A stretch of 64,000 nt of DNA from Bryoerythrophyllum caledonicum (lineage: Eukaryota > Streptophyta > Bryopsida > Pottiales > Pottiaceae): positions 27,888,602 through 27,952,601 of the forward strand of contig OZ020514.1 in the NCBI GenBank assembly GCA_963971425.1, in the 5' to 3' direction. The translations under genes and the position numbers were made by a program. Numbering within the stretch: the stretch's first letter is position 1; each line of letters begins with the position of its first letter. Of this stretch, positions 35,861-47,450 are shown in pieces. Under the pieces are notes generated by a model, which was not told the origin of the DNA, did not search any database, and saw only the letters and a program-made list of their open reading frames with translations.

Positions 35861-37485
35861 AATGACTTTTGGAGAAGGAACAAACATCACAAAATAGAGA
35901 CAAATATTGTGGAAGTCTAAAACTCCTACTTGGTTGCCTCTACCAAAAAAATTAGTTAAAGTAGGGTTTTTAGTCTTAATAAACTAGAAAAGTAGTTAGT
36001 ATTGTGTGGAATTAGATTACTAGATAGTGGATAGTGAAAATAGGGAAATGCTTAAGTAGTTGATTAGGTTTATAGTGGTGATAAAATTGGGTCTTAAAAT
36101 CACTAGTTTCAGTCCCGGAAAATAATTTCAAAAGAGTCATGAAAGAAACCCCAGGATGTAGGTCTAAAATCACCACTTAATCTAAATTAACTAGTTAAGT
36201 ATAAGAGGTAGTTAGAAGTAGTTTAGATCTTCTAGACGCCAATTCTTGTTTGAAAGAATTAGTAGTTAGTTGTAGGAAGAAAAGAAAAGACAAAAAAGAA
36301 AAAGACAATAGAAAAAGAAAATAAAAGATAAGAAAAAAATAATGTTTTTTAAAAAAAAAATACAAAAAAAAAATACACACCCGAGTATAAATTCTAGTAT
36401 GAACTAGCCCGTGTACCAACCCGGGTATGGGCTGATACTCGAGTATCCGTGTATCACCCGGGCATGAGCCGGGTAGCTCCAGCCGCCCTCAAATCCCCTC
36501 TCCCGAAATTCTCCTCTGCTGAATTTTCCTTTTCTCCAGAACTTTTGCTTCTCCTCCAGGAACTCTTCTCTCTCTCCCTCCTCTAAAATCTTATCCCCCC
36601 CCTCAAATTTTCTCCTCTATCTCCCTCTCTAGTTCTCTCTCTCTCATAAGTTCTCCCCTTCTCTCTATTTGGTCTTTTTTTGGAATTGGGGTTTGAAGAA
36701 GTAGTCAAAGAAGTGAAAATAAGAAGATGCAACAAGGGTTTTGGAAGAGGAGGTGGTACAACTAGGGTTTGGAGGAAGAGGTGCGCGCTTCCTAGGGTTT
36801 GGTGGTGGTGGAGATTTCTAGGGGTGTTGGAGGTGGAGGAGATTAGTGGCTAATGCGAGAAGATAAAAGAGACAGAGAAAGGAGGTTGCGGGTGCAACGA
36901 ATAGTGGAAAAACAAAGGTGACTCCTTCCCATGTTGGGTTTCTCTTGTTTGTGCAAATTTCTTGTCTGTAAGTTTTTTTTTCTCTTTTCTACCGGGGTGA
37001 CTCCCCGGTAACATCCTCCCCGGTCTAGAGAAAAAGTCCTTGGTGGACTCTATCTAGACCTTATCGTGATCTAGTATACATGTGAAGTCTACATTAGTGT
37101 CACATTAATTGTTGTCAATTGTTCTAGCCTTGTGGCAATTCATTCTTTTAAGTTTTCTTCATCCTTCTATTCTTTTTAGGTCTTGCCTACATTTTCTATT
37201 TTTTTCTCGGTCTTCCCAGTCTTCCCAATCAACCAGGAAAACCTCTTTCCAAGTCTTTGACTTCCAAGACCTCTCTTTCTTATAATTTTATGTGACCTTG
37301 TATTGTTAGTATGTTGCTGGATATGTGAGACACCTATATCCACGTATTCTAGCAAAGTGTTCCGGAGTTGTCCACCGGTTGACCGGTAGACTTGTGTTTC
37401 CTGGCCAGATCGGAATTTGTGACAAGTTAATAGAGAGATTGATGGAAGTATAAGCATTTTGAGGATTTTGTCCACCCCAGACAAC

Positions 37486-37941
37486 ATGGCTCTACCGGTG
37501 AGTCAAGTGGATTCCCTATCTTCCAAGGAGTGGGGCGTGAAGGTCTACGAAAGAAAAAGAAACCTCCCGGTAACTTCAACCGGGAAGGAACCGGTCGACC
37601 TCCCGTCCTCAATCGCAGAGTCTTTAGTGGAGTCCCCTGTGGCCATACCAATTGAACTCAATGAGACTTCGCGTGTATCGATAGATATACCCAACCTTCC
37701 GGTGGATATCTCCACTCCACCGGTAGATCTCCCGGAGGATATTCCCGATCCACTGATAAACCTCCCGGTTGAGACATCCGACCTCCCAGTGGATTCTCTC
37801 GACCATGTGGGTACTTCCAACCGTAGTGAAAATCCCTATATGTATCAATCGGAAGAGTTTTTTGGTTTAGGCTTTGTTATTTGTTATGTGTTATTGTTGA
37901 TTTACCCCACCGGTTGGTGGGATGTTGTTTTAAGTTGCTAG
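37486..37941 (+). pseudogene. Proline/valine repeat coding remnant in block D
   Basis: From the ATG at 37486 (MALPVSQVDS) the frame encodes a repetitive acidic-proline segment: LPVDIS, PPVDLPEDIPDP, NLPVETSDLPVDSL. This recalls the C-terminal proline-rich part of members A and B. The last 40 residues turn hydrophobic and probably read into non-coding DNA. It is likely the 3' end of a fourth family member whose 5' part is unrecognisable. Confidence 0.35.
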
Positions 37942-38173
37942 ATTCAAACAATAGGGTGAGAGTAGTGATGTCGATGGGGCATATTGCGCACCCGGTCATT
38001 ACCACGTGTTTGTTTTTCCCGGCTACTTACTTTTGTTAGGAAAAGGTTCACCAGTTCCGGGACCGGGAGTCTTCCAGTTTACCGGTCTACCGGTAATCCG
38101 CTGGTGACTAGGCTATCCTTGGTTTTAAGATCTAGATGTTGTTTTGTCCTTTAGTGGGTCTACTTTTCGAGAG

Positions 38174-38310
38174 TAGCTATTGACTTTAGTGCACTCTCTA
38201 GATGCCATTTCCACCTTTTGGGGATCTGGTTTTAAGGGTAGCTATTGACTTTAGTGCACGTTCTGGATGCCATTTCCACCTTTAGAGGATCTAGTTTTGG
38301 AGGGTAGTTA
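38174..38310 (+). repeat. 65-base tandem duplication
   Basis: TAGCTATTGACTTTAGTGCAC recurs at 38174 and 38239 with the same continuation (GATGCCATTTCCACCTTT, then GATCTGGTTTT), and a partial third unit starts near 38303. It lies in the presumed 3' untranslated part of block D. Confidence 0.8.
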
Positions 38311-38915
38311 GTAGCCTTTGTATACTTAAAAAGCCTTGGGCTCTTGTATTCAGTACTCTTCTCTTTGTTGATTTGCTCGTATCTTGCCTTCATTGCTTGT
38401 GTCTGGAGTCTTTGTTGAGCTTGTGTGAGTAGACCGGGAGAGAGTTGAGTCCTCCTAGTGTGTCTATGCTAGGTGTGCAAGGTTGTGACTTGTTGTGTGT
38501 TATGTGATTGAGTGTGAGTAGAACACCATATTTATTAAATTAAGAGATTTCCGGGACTTTGAAAGGTATATGCGCACTCTTATGTTGGAGACCAGATGTA
38601 AATGGACAAAGCTAAACATGCACATAATACATAAACAACGTAAATGCTTAAATAAAGAAGGAATATACATTTTTCCTACGATAGAGAATGGAAAGTAAAT
38701 GAAGGAATGTTCTGTTATCACTTCTTTTATTGAGTAGTGTGTAACCCAGAAATACATACGTATGCCTGAGCGTCAGGAAATCCAATTCTCATCGAGCTAA
38801 TTAGTAGCTTCATTACACTAAACTCGAATTCATGAGCACTTATATGGAAGAACATTTGCAATACCGATCACAAATGTCGCACTACAAGAAAGAACCAATC
38901 TTACGCATCTCCTAT

Positions 38916-39858
38916 CTAAACTGAATCATTATCCGCATCCTCTAGAGCATCTAAACATGCCCACAACATTGCTGATCGACGGCTCGAATTATCGGCAGGG
39001 AACAAATTTGCTAAAGTAGTGGACCATTCCTTCTTACGATCAAGAGACTTAGGGTGTGGAAGCGAGTGGCGACGAGATGGAGCCGATGATGTCGTTCTAT
39101 TTTCTCTACTCTTCCTCGAAACGAGTCGAGGACGTCGCGGTTCCGACGTTGCATTCAAATGAGAACCTTGAAAGGGCACACACGAAGAAGGACTTGGATG
39201 CTCGACGTGTGGAACCTAGCAAAATAGAACAAAGAATCAGCTCGAACGGAGGTGAACATGCAATTAAGTCAAGCATCACAAGTTAACACCACGAAGATAT
39301 CTTATCAAATAATACAATGGCGCGACGGAATTCAAGAGTTTGATGCAAGTCTGGTAAGCATGATCTGCAAGGAATCAGCTCGAATGGTGTTGAATATGTA
39401 AATATATATCTCATTCAAAACAATGCAAGAGAATGGCAAACAAACCTTGGTTGAACAAGACGCGATCTCATGGGAAGAGAGAAGATCGGACCCCAAATGA
39501 TCAAGACTTATACCACACAGGAAGACATTAAGCCCGCCAAGCACCTTTGCACACATGTCAATGGAAGATAGTAATGCGACAACAACCTCAGATTCTAGGG
39601 CTGGAGCCTGCCATCAAAGAAGAAGCTATGTATTAACAGAAGTGCATGCAAACGTTGCATAATCACCTCTGTCTGAGCTCAAACTAACGCCTCCTCTACT
39701 TGCTGTAATGCCTCCGCAGAGGCATTGGCTTGGAGAAGAGCCTCTTTCTGCCTCTTCTTTGCCTCCAATGCCCGACTCTTCATCTTGGTCATCTCAAGGG
39801 TGAGCCGGTGGACCTTCTGCTCCATACTACGGAGGACACCCGCTCCTTTAATATGTTC
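38916..39858 (-). pseudogene. Small spliced gene E2, one in-frame TGA
   Basis: Three exons with GT-AG borders and lengths divisible by three: 39858-39667 (192, coiled coil MEQKVHRLTLEMTKMKSR...), 39607-39446 (162) and 39215-38916 (300, ending DALEDADNDSV then TAG). One TGA at 39681-39679 (VEEALV-AQTE). The coiled coil resembles that of members A and B (KANASAAALLEV against QANASAEALQQV). It is related to E1 at 30.3 kb by exon size and last-exon layout. An upstream exon is likely, since 39858 opens at a splice acceptor. Confidence 0.5.
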
Positions 39859-40828
39859 CTTAAAACACCATATTTGTTATATTGGGAGAATTAGCGACTC
39901 CCAAATTAATACATGTAGGGCATAAGAGCTAAAGTGCACATCTAAACTCTACAATATGGAGAGATATGAGTTTCCATTAAATTGGAAGGTAATGTTCACT
40001 TCAAAAATCCCTAGAAAAATAAGTACTACGGATAACATTACATTACAAATCTAACTATAATATTGAAAAGAAGAACACATTAGTTGACAATTCTTTTATA
40101 CCACATGTGTTCATTGAATATGAATAGCTAAATATTTACACTCGATCCTACTAAAGTGAGCTAAATGACGGACAAATATCCACTTGTAAGAGAATAAGCT
40201 AAACAAATTCTAATGAGCCTTTTCTTTATTTAAAAGAATTTCAGTTTACCGTGTGGAATACACATTGGCTAAAAAAATATGTAACGAGTTTCAAATGACG
40301 GTGTTCAGAAGTGGAAAAAAAATTGCACACACACTAGCTCTCTTCAAACTGAAGTGTCCCCATCACTTAGAGGTGTAATATACTCAAAATAGCAATTCCA
40401 CACACTTTAGCTCCACTTGACCTGAAGTGCGCACCATTACTAAGCCCGGTCACTACAGTCAATCCAGGTTCGCGGTGTCAGGGCCCGGTTTTAGGCCTGA
40501 CACCGCGAAGAGCGGCCCTTCTCCCCAAGCACCTAATCGCCTCCAAGCGCCCTTCTTCGCACGATAACGTCCACTTTCGCCCACAATTTTTTTGCGCTGC
40601 TCGTATCCCTTATTAGCATTATCGCCGATAGCCCCTTCCCCCTCGCCTTCTTCGGATCACCGAAAGCCCATTCTCGCCCTGCCACGTGTACGCTAGAATG
40701 ACCCGTCCTTCTCGGCGGCTGCTGGCGTGAAGTGTCATCCACATCGTTTGAGTTTGGCGCCGTCTTTCGTACGATCTATTGTGCCGTGTAGTACCCTGAC
40801 CGAAGGGAAGTGGGTCGTGTTGTCGTGA

Positions 40829-43800
40829 CTGGAGTTCCTCGATCTCAACCTCCCCATACAAGACACGCTGAATGGAAATTCTGGCGAGACGGTGCCACCA
40901 ACCGTTGCCAATAACGGGGCAGCAGTGAGGAAATGGAGGCGTCAAGGGAGAAAGAAACTGGCTGGCGTGCGTGAGAAGGAAGTGGAGGACCTTGATGCCG
41001 CGTTCTGAGAAGGCCCACATGTAGACTACCTGAAAAAACATGGTGACAAGGGTCTTTCGATGCGCCATTCATTAGAGAACCCTCCTCCAGGAATTTTGAC
41101 ATGGAATTGTCTTAGGTGGAACATGGAGGCCGAGAATGATACGAGGTTCGTAGAGGATCCGCAATCATGAAAGAGGAAGCAGTCCAAGCTTATCGCCTAC
41201 ATTCCTTGGCATAGGGTCCTGGATTTCGTAGAGGGTGAGCAGTCTGGCCGAAAGGATGTAGAGACTACCTTCGTCCGCGACAAGAACGACCCCACAAACG
41301 TCGACGAGAAGACGCACTATTGGTGGAACTGCCACATTGAGTACCAGCGGTAAGTGAATCTCGACCTTTGACATCACGATATGCACAATAGATCTGCTTA
41401 TCGGTTGTACCGTAATATCTCTTCAGTACTGCACGTATCTCTAATGGTCATAGCCGATAAGTAGATGGCGTTGTCAATACGGTCCCGAAGACAACATGGA
41501 CAAGATCTAAGCTATCATGCCCAAATGACACCAATGCCATCGAAATACAATCACAAAGGGAAGCAACTTACTTCCGGTGCAAGCCAGAAAGGCCCTCGTG
41601 CCACCAATGCGAAGGAGGGGGGGTCTATGAAAGGGGGCTGCCAATGTCGATTCTACGTAAAGAGGTACTACTTTCTCCAATATATTGCCGAGATAGGGTA
41701 CTTTTGCTCGGAACATGTTGACACACAGGGCCTCATCGTCCACGATAAGGACAATGTGCAGAGGGGAAAGCTCCGCTTTTGGAAGTACATGTCGGAGGAA
41801 GTAAGGCTTTGGGTTCTCAGGCAATTTGAGGAGCAAGTTCCGATGGCAGCTATAATACAGAAGCACCAGAAGCTGGTACTGAAGGCAGGCGATGAGGGCA
41901 CTCTTACGCCTTCTCGGGATTGTTTCCTTAGCATAGAGAACATCCGCAACATATGCGGAGTCCGTACGCAGGAACTATACAAGAAACACGACAACGACGC
42001 TCAGAGTGTGAGAATGTGGGTAAGAGAAAATCGAGGTACGGTTTTTTACTACCAAGACCCGGGCAGCAAGATTGACCGAGTACTGAATGCCGATAATGTA
42101 TCCTTGGTAATTGGGATTCAAACCCCATTTCAGACGCACATGATGCTGAAATACAGTCACAAAAACATTATTGCTATAGACGGGACATTCGCAACGAACA
42201 ACAAAAAGGTACACATACCTATATTGTGGTCTTTGTAGGGTCTGTCTAGAAATTAGGAGCACTCACTCCGATACCGCTTAATTTCTTGCTTGCGTGTCCA
42301 GTATCCTGTAAGCCCAAAAATAGACCCCCTAAGAGAATCCATTTTTTAACCTACAAGGTCCTATTGTTACACCACTTAAACCATTCCTTATGCTTAACTC
42401 TGGATAAATTTAAATAGGCCGAGTAATTATTTAATTAATTGTTATGTGATAATTATTATTATCATGTTTTGTTATTATTTATTGTTATTATTATCATTTA
42501 TTTATTTTTGTTTGTTTTAGTTTATTATTTTATTTTATTTTTTATTTTATATATTTTTTTTTTAATTTTTTTGTTAAGGTCGGCTGATCAGGCCTGATCC
42601 AGATCCTGTTTTGTAGCAGCAACTTCAACAGCCCTTATCTTTTGATTCGGGACTCCGAATTCAACAAAATTTCCTCTCAAAATGATCAGCAACTCAATTC
42701 CAACTTGAGTAAACCACTTAGAACCAAGATCAGCAGGCCAAGGACATAGAAACGATCATCACAAGCATTTTTCATGCACCAACGATCTCAACACATCATT
42801 ATGAACCAAAAGACGAACTTGTGCATACAAACAAAATCAATGGGCTGTGAACCGGTTCAGTTCCGGTGGAAGCTATGTGGTCCAAGACCTAATTCTGACC
42901 AAAATTTACCAACGCTTCCGCAGGAGATTCAGCCACCAGAAATTAAAAACCTAGCATCGCATGAATACACGCGGCCTAATATTGCCGTCTGGACTAGCAT
43001 ACCAATACACGAGGGAGAAATCAGGATTCCAAGGAAGGGTCACTCCCTGATTCGAGCAGTCGCGCAGCGCACGCACCGAATCCTCGCCTCCCACGAAGCA
43101 GCCAACCTCCCACTTCACGCACGAGCTCCTCACAGGTGCCACCCGATCCGCGCACCTCTCGTCTGGATTCAAGAACCCGACCTCGTGACTAAAATCACGG
43201 CCGCAGTCTCGCAACCAACCGCTCCGCCTGCACGCGCAACGCCTTCACCAAAAAAAAAAACACCCCCTACATGCCGGATTCTCCAGCTCGTGCGAGCTCT
43301 CCTCTCGCGCACTCAGGTGCGAACACAAAAAAAAAAAAAACCAGCTCTCTCGCGCACAGGAGCCCCTCGCGCGCACCGATGCGCCTTCCCCGAATTCGGT
43401 GCAGACACTCCCCAACACCCACACAGCGCACCACTCCTTGCGGGAGCTCTTCCCAGCTCTCGGTACACTCGAGCACAGACTCCTCGCTCCTCGCTCGCAG
43501 GAGCCAGCCTCCAACCCAACGACAGAACTCGCGCACTCAGGTGCGCACTTCAAAAAAAACGGGCTCCTCCCCAAAAACAGAGCCCTCCTCTCGCGCACCG
43601 ACGCGACCTTCAGCTCCAGGATCGCGTGCTCACAGGCACACACTAAAAAAACCGAAGAGCCTCTCCTCGCGCACAGCAGGTGCGCGTGCTCACAAACACA
43701 ACACAAAAAAAAAAACCCCCCGAGAGCTCCAGCTCTCCGAATCCTCCACTCGATTCCGGCGCACACACACAAAAAACAGAAGAGCCCACGATCTGCACAC

Positions 43801-46335
43801 TTACAGGCGCGTCCCTCGCGCACCGATCCCCGGTGCTCACGAGGAAAAAGAAGAAGAAGAAGACCAAAAACAGAGAGCTCCAGCGCTCTCGCCAGCGACT
43901 CAGCCTGGCTCGTTTCTCTCTTTTTCCCTTTTTTTTCTTTTTCTTTTGGTCTTTCTCGTTTTTCTTCCCCGACAAGACTCGCTTAGGGTAAATGAGGCAG
44001 CCCATGACCTCTCACAGAAGTGCAGGATTGGCTACTTACAGCCGTTTTTGCATGTTTTTAGTTTATTACTAGCATTAACTCGCCGCTTTGCTCCTGACAA
44101 GCCTCCCTAAAATTAATTCCATGGTGGCAAGAATTGTCATGTGGCATGTGCATGGGGAAGCACACCCAACCACCTTCTTTTCTTTTCTTCCTCTCCTTTT
44201 TTTTTTTTTCTTTTCCTTTTGATCTTTTAAAGACTATTACACTAGGTCTACTACTATCTACTGATGATTTGCAATTTACTTATAACTTCAAAAACTAACC
44301 ACACAGCTGGACTCCCAGCACCCTAATTAGTCTACCTTAATTTTCCTAGCATCTTTGGAGTTCCTTAAGTATTTTTCCCGAGTGGTCAAACCGTCGATCA
44401 ACTAGTCAACCCCTAGAATAAAATAGCAATTCAACTCGGAAAATTCTAGAAATTTTACCACTACTTCTACCTGCTAGGAGACACTCTTCTAATTTTTTCC
44501 CATATTTTTTTACCCATTTCTCAATTTTTGGTCATTTTCCAAGGACTTCCTTCCCATTTTTTATCTTTCTCTTCATTTCCATTCCACTTCCACTACACTT
44601 TTAAGTATATTAGTAGGGAGGAGGAAAAAATAGGGAACTTAGTGTCCCATCATGGCACTAGGCCTATTAATCTAGGACTTTGACTCTAATAGGTGGGTTG
44701 ACCACCAATTTTAACTAAAATTTGGTTAATACTATGAAGAAAACTCGAAAAATGAAGAAAAAAGAGTGAGGGCCCACTTTGGCCACTCACATATCCGCTC
44801 TTCACGATGATGGTATTTGACGAGTGGAGAAACGGAGTTCCAGTGGCTTTCGTGATCACTGCAAAATCCAAACCAACAGATCTCGTGCCTTGGATGCGCG
44901 CTCTGAAGCAGAAGTTGGTGCACATAAGTACGGACTGGAGACCCACTACCTTTGTACTTGACGACGCCAATAATGAGATCAACTCTCTTTGATAAGTGAT
45001 TTAGTATTCTTATGTTATTGGGTGACGGGCCTTCCGCGAGTTGTACTTATCGGCTTGTCGAATTATCGCAGGGAGGTTTGGCCGCACTCGCATCTATTTC
45101 TATGTCTTTGGCATGTTCGTCGAGCGTGGTAGAAGAATGCATGTGCTGAGTTGAAAGAGATGGAGAGGAGGGTCCGAGCCTTGCGAATTGTGGGCTCACT
45201 TATGTATGTATCGGAGACACCAAGTGACTTCCAAAGACCCTTCGACGAGAGCTCCCGGCGATAAGGTGTGGAATTTGGTAGAGTGGGTGCAGCATGTCTA
45301 CGGCGAAGCTAAGGCTCTCTTGCCATCTGTTGATGCATACTGGAAGTACTTCGACAAGGAATGGCTCCCGAAAATCAAAATGTGGGTTGTGGAAGACCGG
45401 AAAATCCCCCATGGTGGCCAGCACACCACTGCAGCTATCGAATCATACCATTCTAACATGAAAGCAGTGCTCCGGCAATCCAAAAGGAAGCTTATTGACC
45501 AAATGGTGGACTGGCTTATTTATGAGCTCACAGGAAATGTCATCGAGAAGTATGATTATAGTCACTGGTGTAAGCTGAACGGTTTTATAAAAAACAAGAG
45601 GCAGCGGCAGATCATGGTCAATGCAATCAACCAAGCAAATACAATTCCCGATAATGTGGTCACCTTGCCCGAGTGGTCGGGAGGTCCTACATGTGTTACA
45701 TCCTCGAATAGGAGACACCTTACGTATGCGGTATACAATCCATGCACCGAATGGGCCGTCTGCCAATGTGTTCATTCCCGGAATTGTAACATCTGTAAGC
45801 ACCAGGTTAAGGTCCTGAAAATGACAAGACTTCACCTGGCGGAGGGAAAAATTGCTAGATTCTAGGCTCCCTTCGCGGCACAATCAAAGGTGGAATGATG
45901 AATCTTCTCCGCCAAGACAATGGTCGACACCGGAATACCGAGGGCTTCCCCGATAATGGTGTCCCTTCTGATACCGAAACCGGAGATGTAATTCCAGTGG
46001 CTTCCAACCTTCGAGAATTAGGGGAGACATGGGTATGCGACTTCGATCGTATGCATCAGCTTGTCCTGAAGCTACTCGACAAGGCTTATCGGCAACCGTT
46101 GCTGGCAAGGCACTTGGATGCAGCTTTGCGCAACACCGACGCCACCCTCTCAAGGTTGGAGGCTGAAATCAAAGCCGGAATGCTTCATCCAGTCCAGGAG
46201 ATAGTTGCACCGCTCCCCACAAATGAAGACGGCCTTGGAATGAGGCTCCGAAGGTTGCATGACTTCCTGGATTCCAGAGCTTTTCGGGTGAGGTCCGTTC
46301 CAGCTAGCGAAAGACTAACTCAAGGAACGACTTAG
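40829..46335 (+). pseudogene. MULE transposase copy 2, interrupted
   Basis: Collinear with copy 1's four exons. Damage relative to copy 1: the start ATG is CTG at 40829; CGA to TGA at 41006-41008; a TGA at about 41168; one base lost (CCCGAAATG to CCCAAATG) near 41520; a 2485-bp LTR 5 bases into exon 3; the exon 3 splice donor CG|GTAAGC changed to TGATAAGT near 44993; CAG to TAG at 45130-45132; and one base lost with CTGG to CTAG near 45862. The SWIM motif (CQCVHSRNCNICKH) and the DDE Glu segment remain readable. Confidence 0.85.
42302..44796. mobile_element. Solo LTR (42307-44791) with TATCC target duplication
   Basis: The inserted DNA starts TGTAAGCCC and ends CCACTCACA (TG...CA) and is flanked by TATCC at 42302-42306 and 44792-44796. 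Copy 1 has the empty site (single TATCC at 4594-4590). It is 2485 bases with no internal gag-pol and no internal repeat of its ends, which fits a solo LTR left by recombination. It includes a homopurine/CG-rich block (43050-43900, with A-runs followed by ACTCAGGTGCG-like words) and polypyrimidine tracts. Its apparent open frames are low-complexity and I do not call genes. Confidence 0.85.
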
Positions 46336-47177
46336 GTTATCAACTCCGATGTGGTTGAGTATAAAGGGCAGAGGATTTTAGCTGCTAATCTGTGCCTATA
46401 ACCATTAATAATCTTATCGGTGGAATACTGCGGATAAGATGCTCTTAGATTAAGTTCCATGCATCTCCTGAAATTTCCAGTGAAGTGATATTTCTTTAGT
46501 TATGAAGTTAAAACTCAACATTCAATATAATCGGCAAAGACTAGATTTTAAGTTCCGCTTACAGGCCTCAAGTGGGTCTCAAATTCCGTTTCTGTACGCT
46601 ATCGAAAAATTTGTCATTTACAATGAATGAAATGTACAACATCGGCATCCTATTAATCTGTACAAATTCTTGGAGTCTATCGGCTGTGTACAACACTGCC
46701 CCCCCTTATCGCCTACTTCTTCGTCTAGGTGGTGCCCTTCGATTTTCTCATTTTTTCGGGCTTTTTGGCACGGTTGCCTTCTTCCGCTTCCTCGAGTCAC
46801 TTGTGGGTTTGTGAGCACGTTGAAGCCCTAAAGTTCACGATTCCCCACTGTCTCCGAAATACCGAGAAGTGGGACTTCCTTCTTCTTCGCCGTCTGTGTA
46901 CCGGCTTCCACAAAAACTACGTCCAGACTTCCGCTTCTGAACTCCATCGTATCTTGTCCACATAAATTAAGGGCATTGTGGAACGGAAGCGGTGCGACAA
47001 TCTCCGTGTACAGCGCTTGCATGAACCATCGGTACGCCTTCTTCCCATCCTTGTCCAGATATTTTGTCCCCATTATCACGGTCTTCTCCTCCGCCTCTTT
47101 GCGCCCACCATGTGCGATAAGGTACTGCCTGAAGGCCAAGCCTGCCATGAAACCACACTCCCAGCTTTCTTTCTGAT

Positions 47178-47450
47178 TAGGCACACAGGGTTGTCTACAT
47201 AGACGGACAGGGGCCCAAAGACAGCGGACGGACGGACAGTCGGACAGTCGGACAGGACGGACAACACCCTTATCGGACTGATGCCTAAAATATTCTAGAG
47301 AATATGCTCCAAATCTATAGGAATATTCTTGAATATACCCGAATTTTCTATAATATTCTCTACCGGACGGACAACAACCTCTATCAGACAAACAGCCGGA
47401 CGGACGGACACTACCGGACGGACGGACGCCGGAACAACCCTATAGGCAGA
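47178..47450. mobile_element. hAT-type MITE (47186-47442) with 8-bp target duplication
   Basis: A 257-bp insertion starts CAGGGTTGTC and ends GAACAACCCTA (imperfect inverted termini of the hAT CA/TAGGG type). It is flanked by TAGGCACA (47178-47185) and TAGGCAGA (47443-47450). Copy 1 has the uninterrupted site at about 2203-2211. Both arms carry GGACGGACA repeats, and the centre is AT-rich with AATATTCT palindromes. It has no coding capacity, so it depends on a hAT transposase elsewhere. Confidence 0.85.

Larger units (their letters stand above)
35908..38525 (+). mobile_element. LTR-like block D
   Basis: It starts TGTGGAAGTC, then AGTAGTTAGTA-rich text like the leaders of A and B, then a CT-rich leader (36490-36680) before coding remains. 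The 3' third has TATTGACTTTAGTGCAC tandem repeats and TCTTG/CTTG-rich text like that near 19.1 kb in block A. It ends GTAGAACA just before the CCATATTTATT phrase that also closes block C. Paired LTR not found. Confidence 0.4.

Noticed and set aside
42774-44110. Long overlapping open frames in three frames and both strands inside the solo LTR
   Set aside because: Low-complexity Ala/Arg/Ser/Thr or Cys/Arg-rich readings of a repetitive GC-rich block, with no conserved domain; they belong to the LTR.
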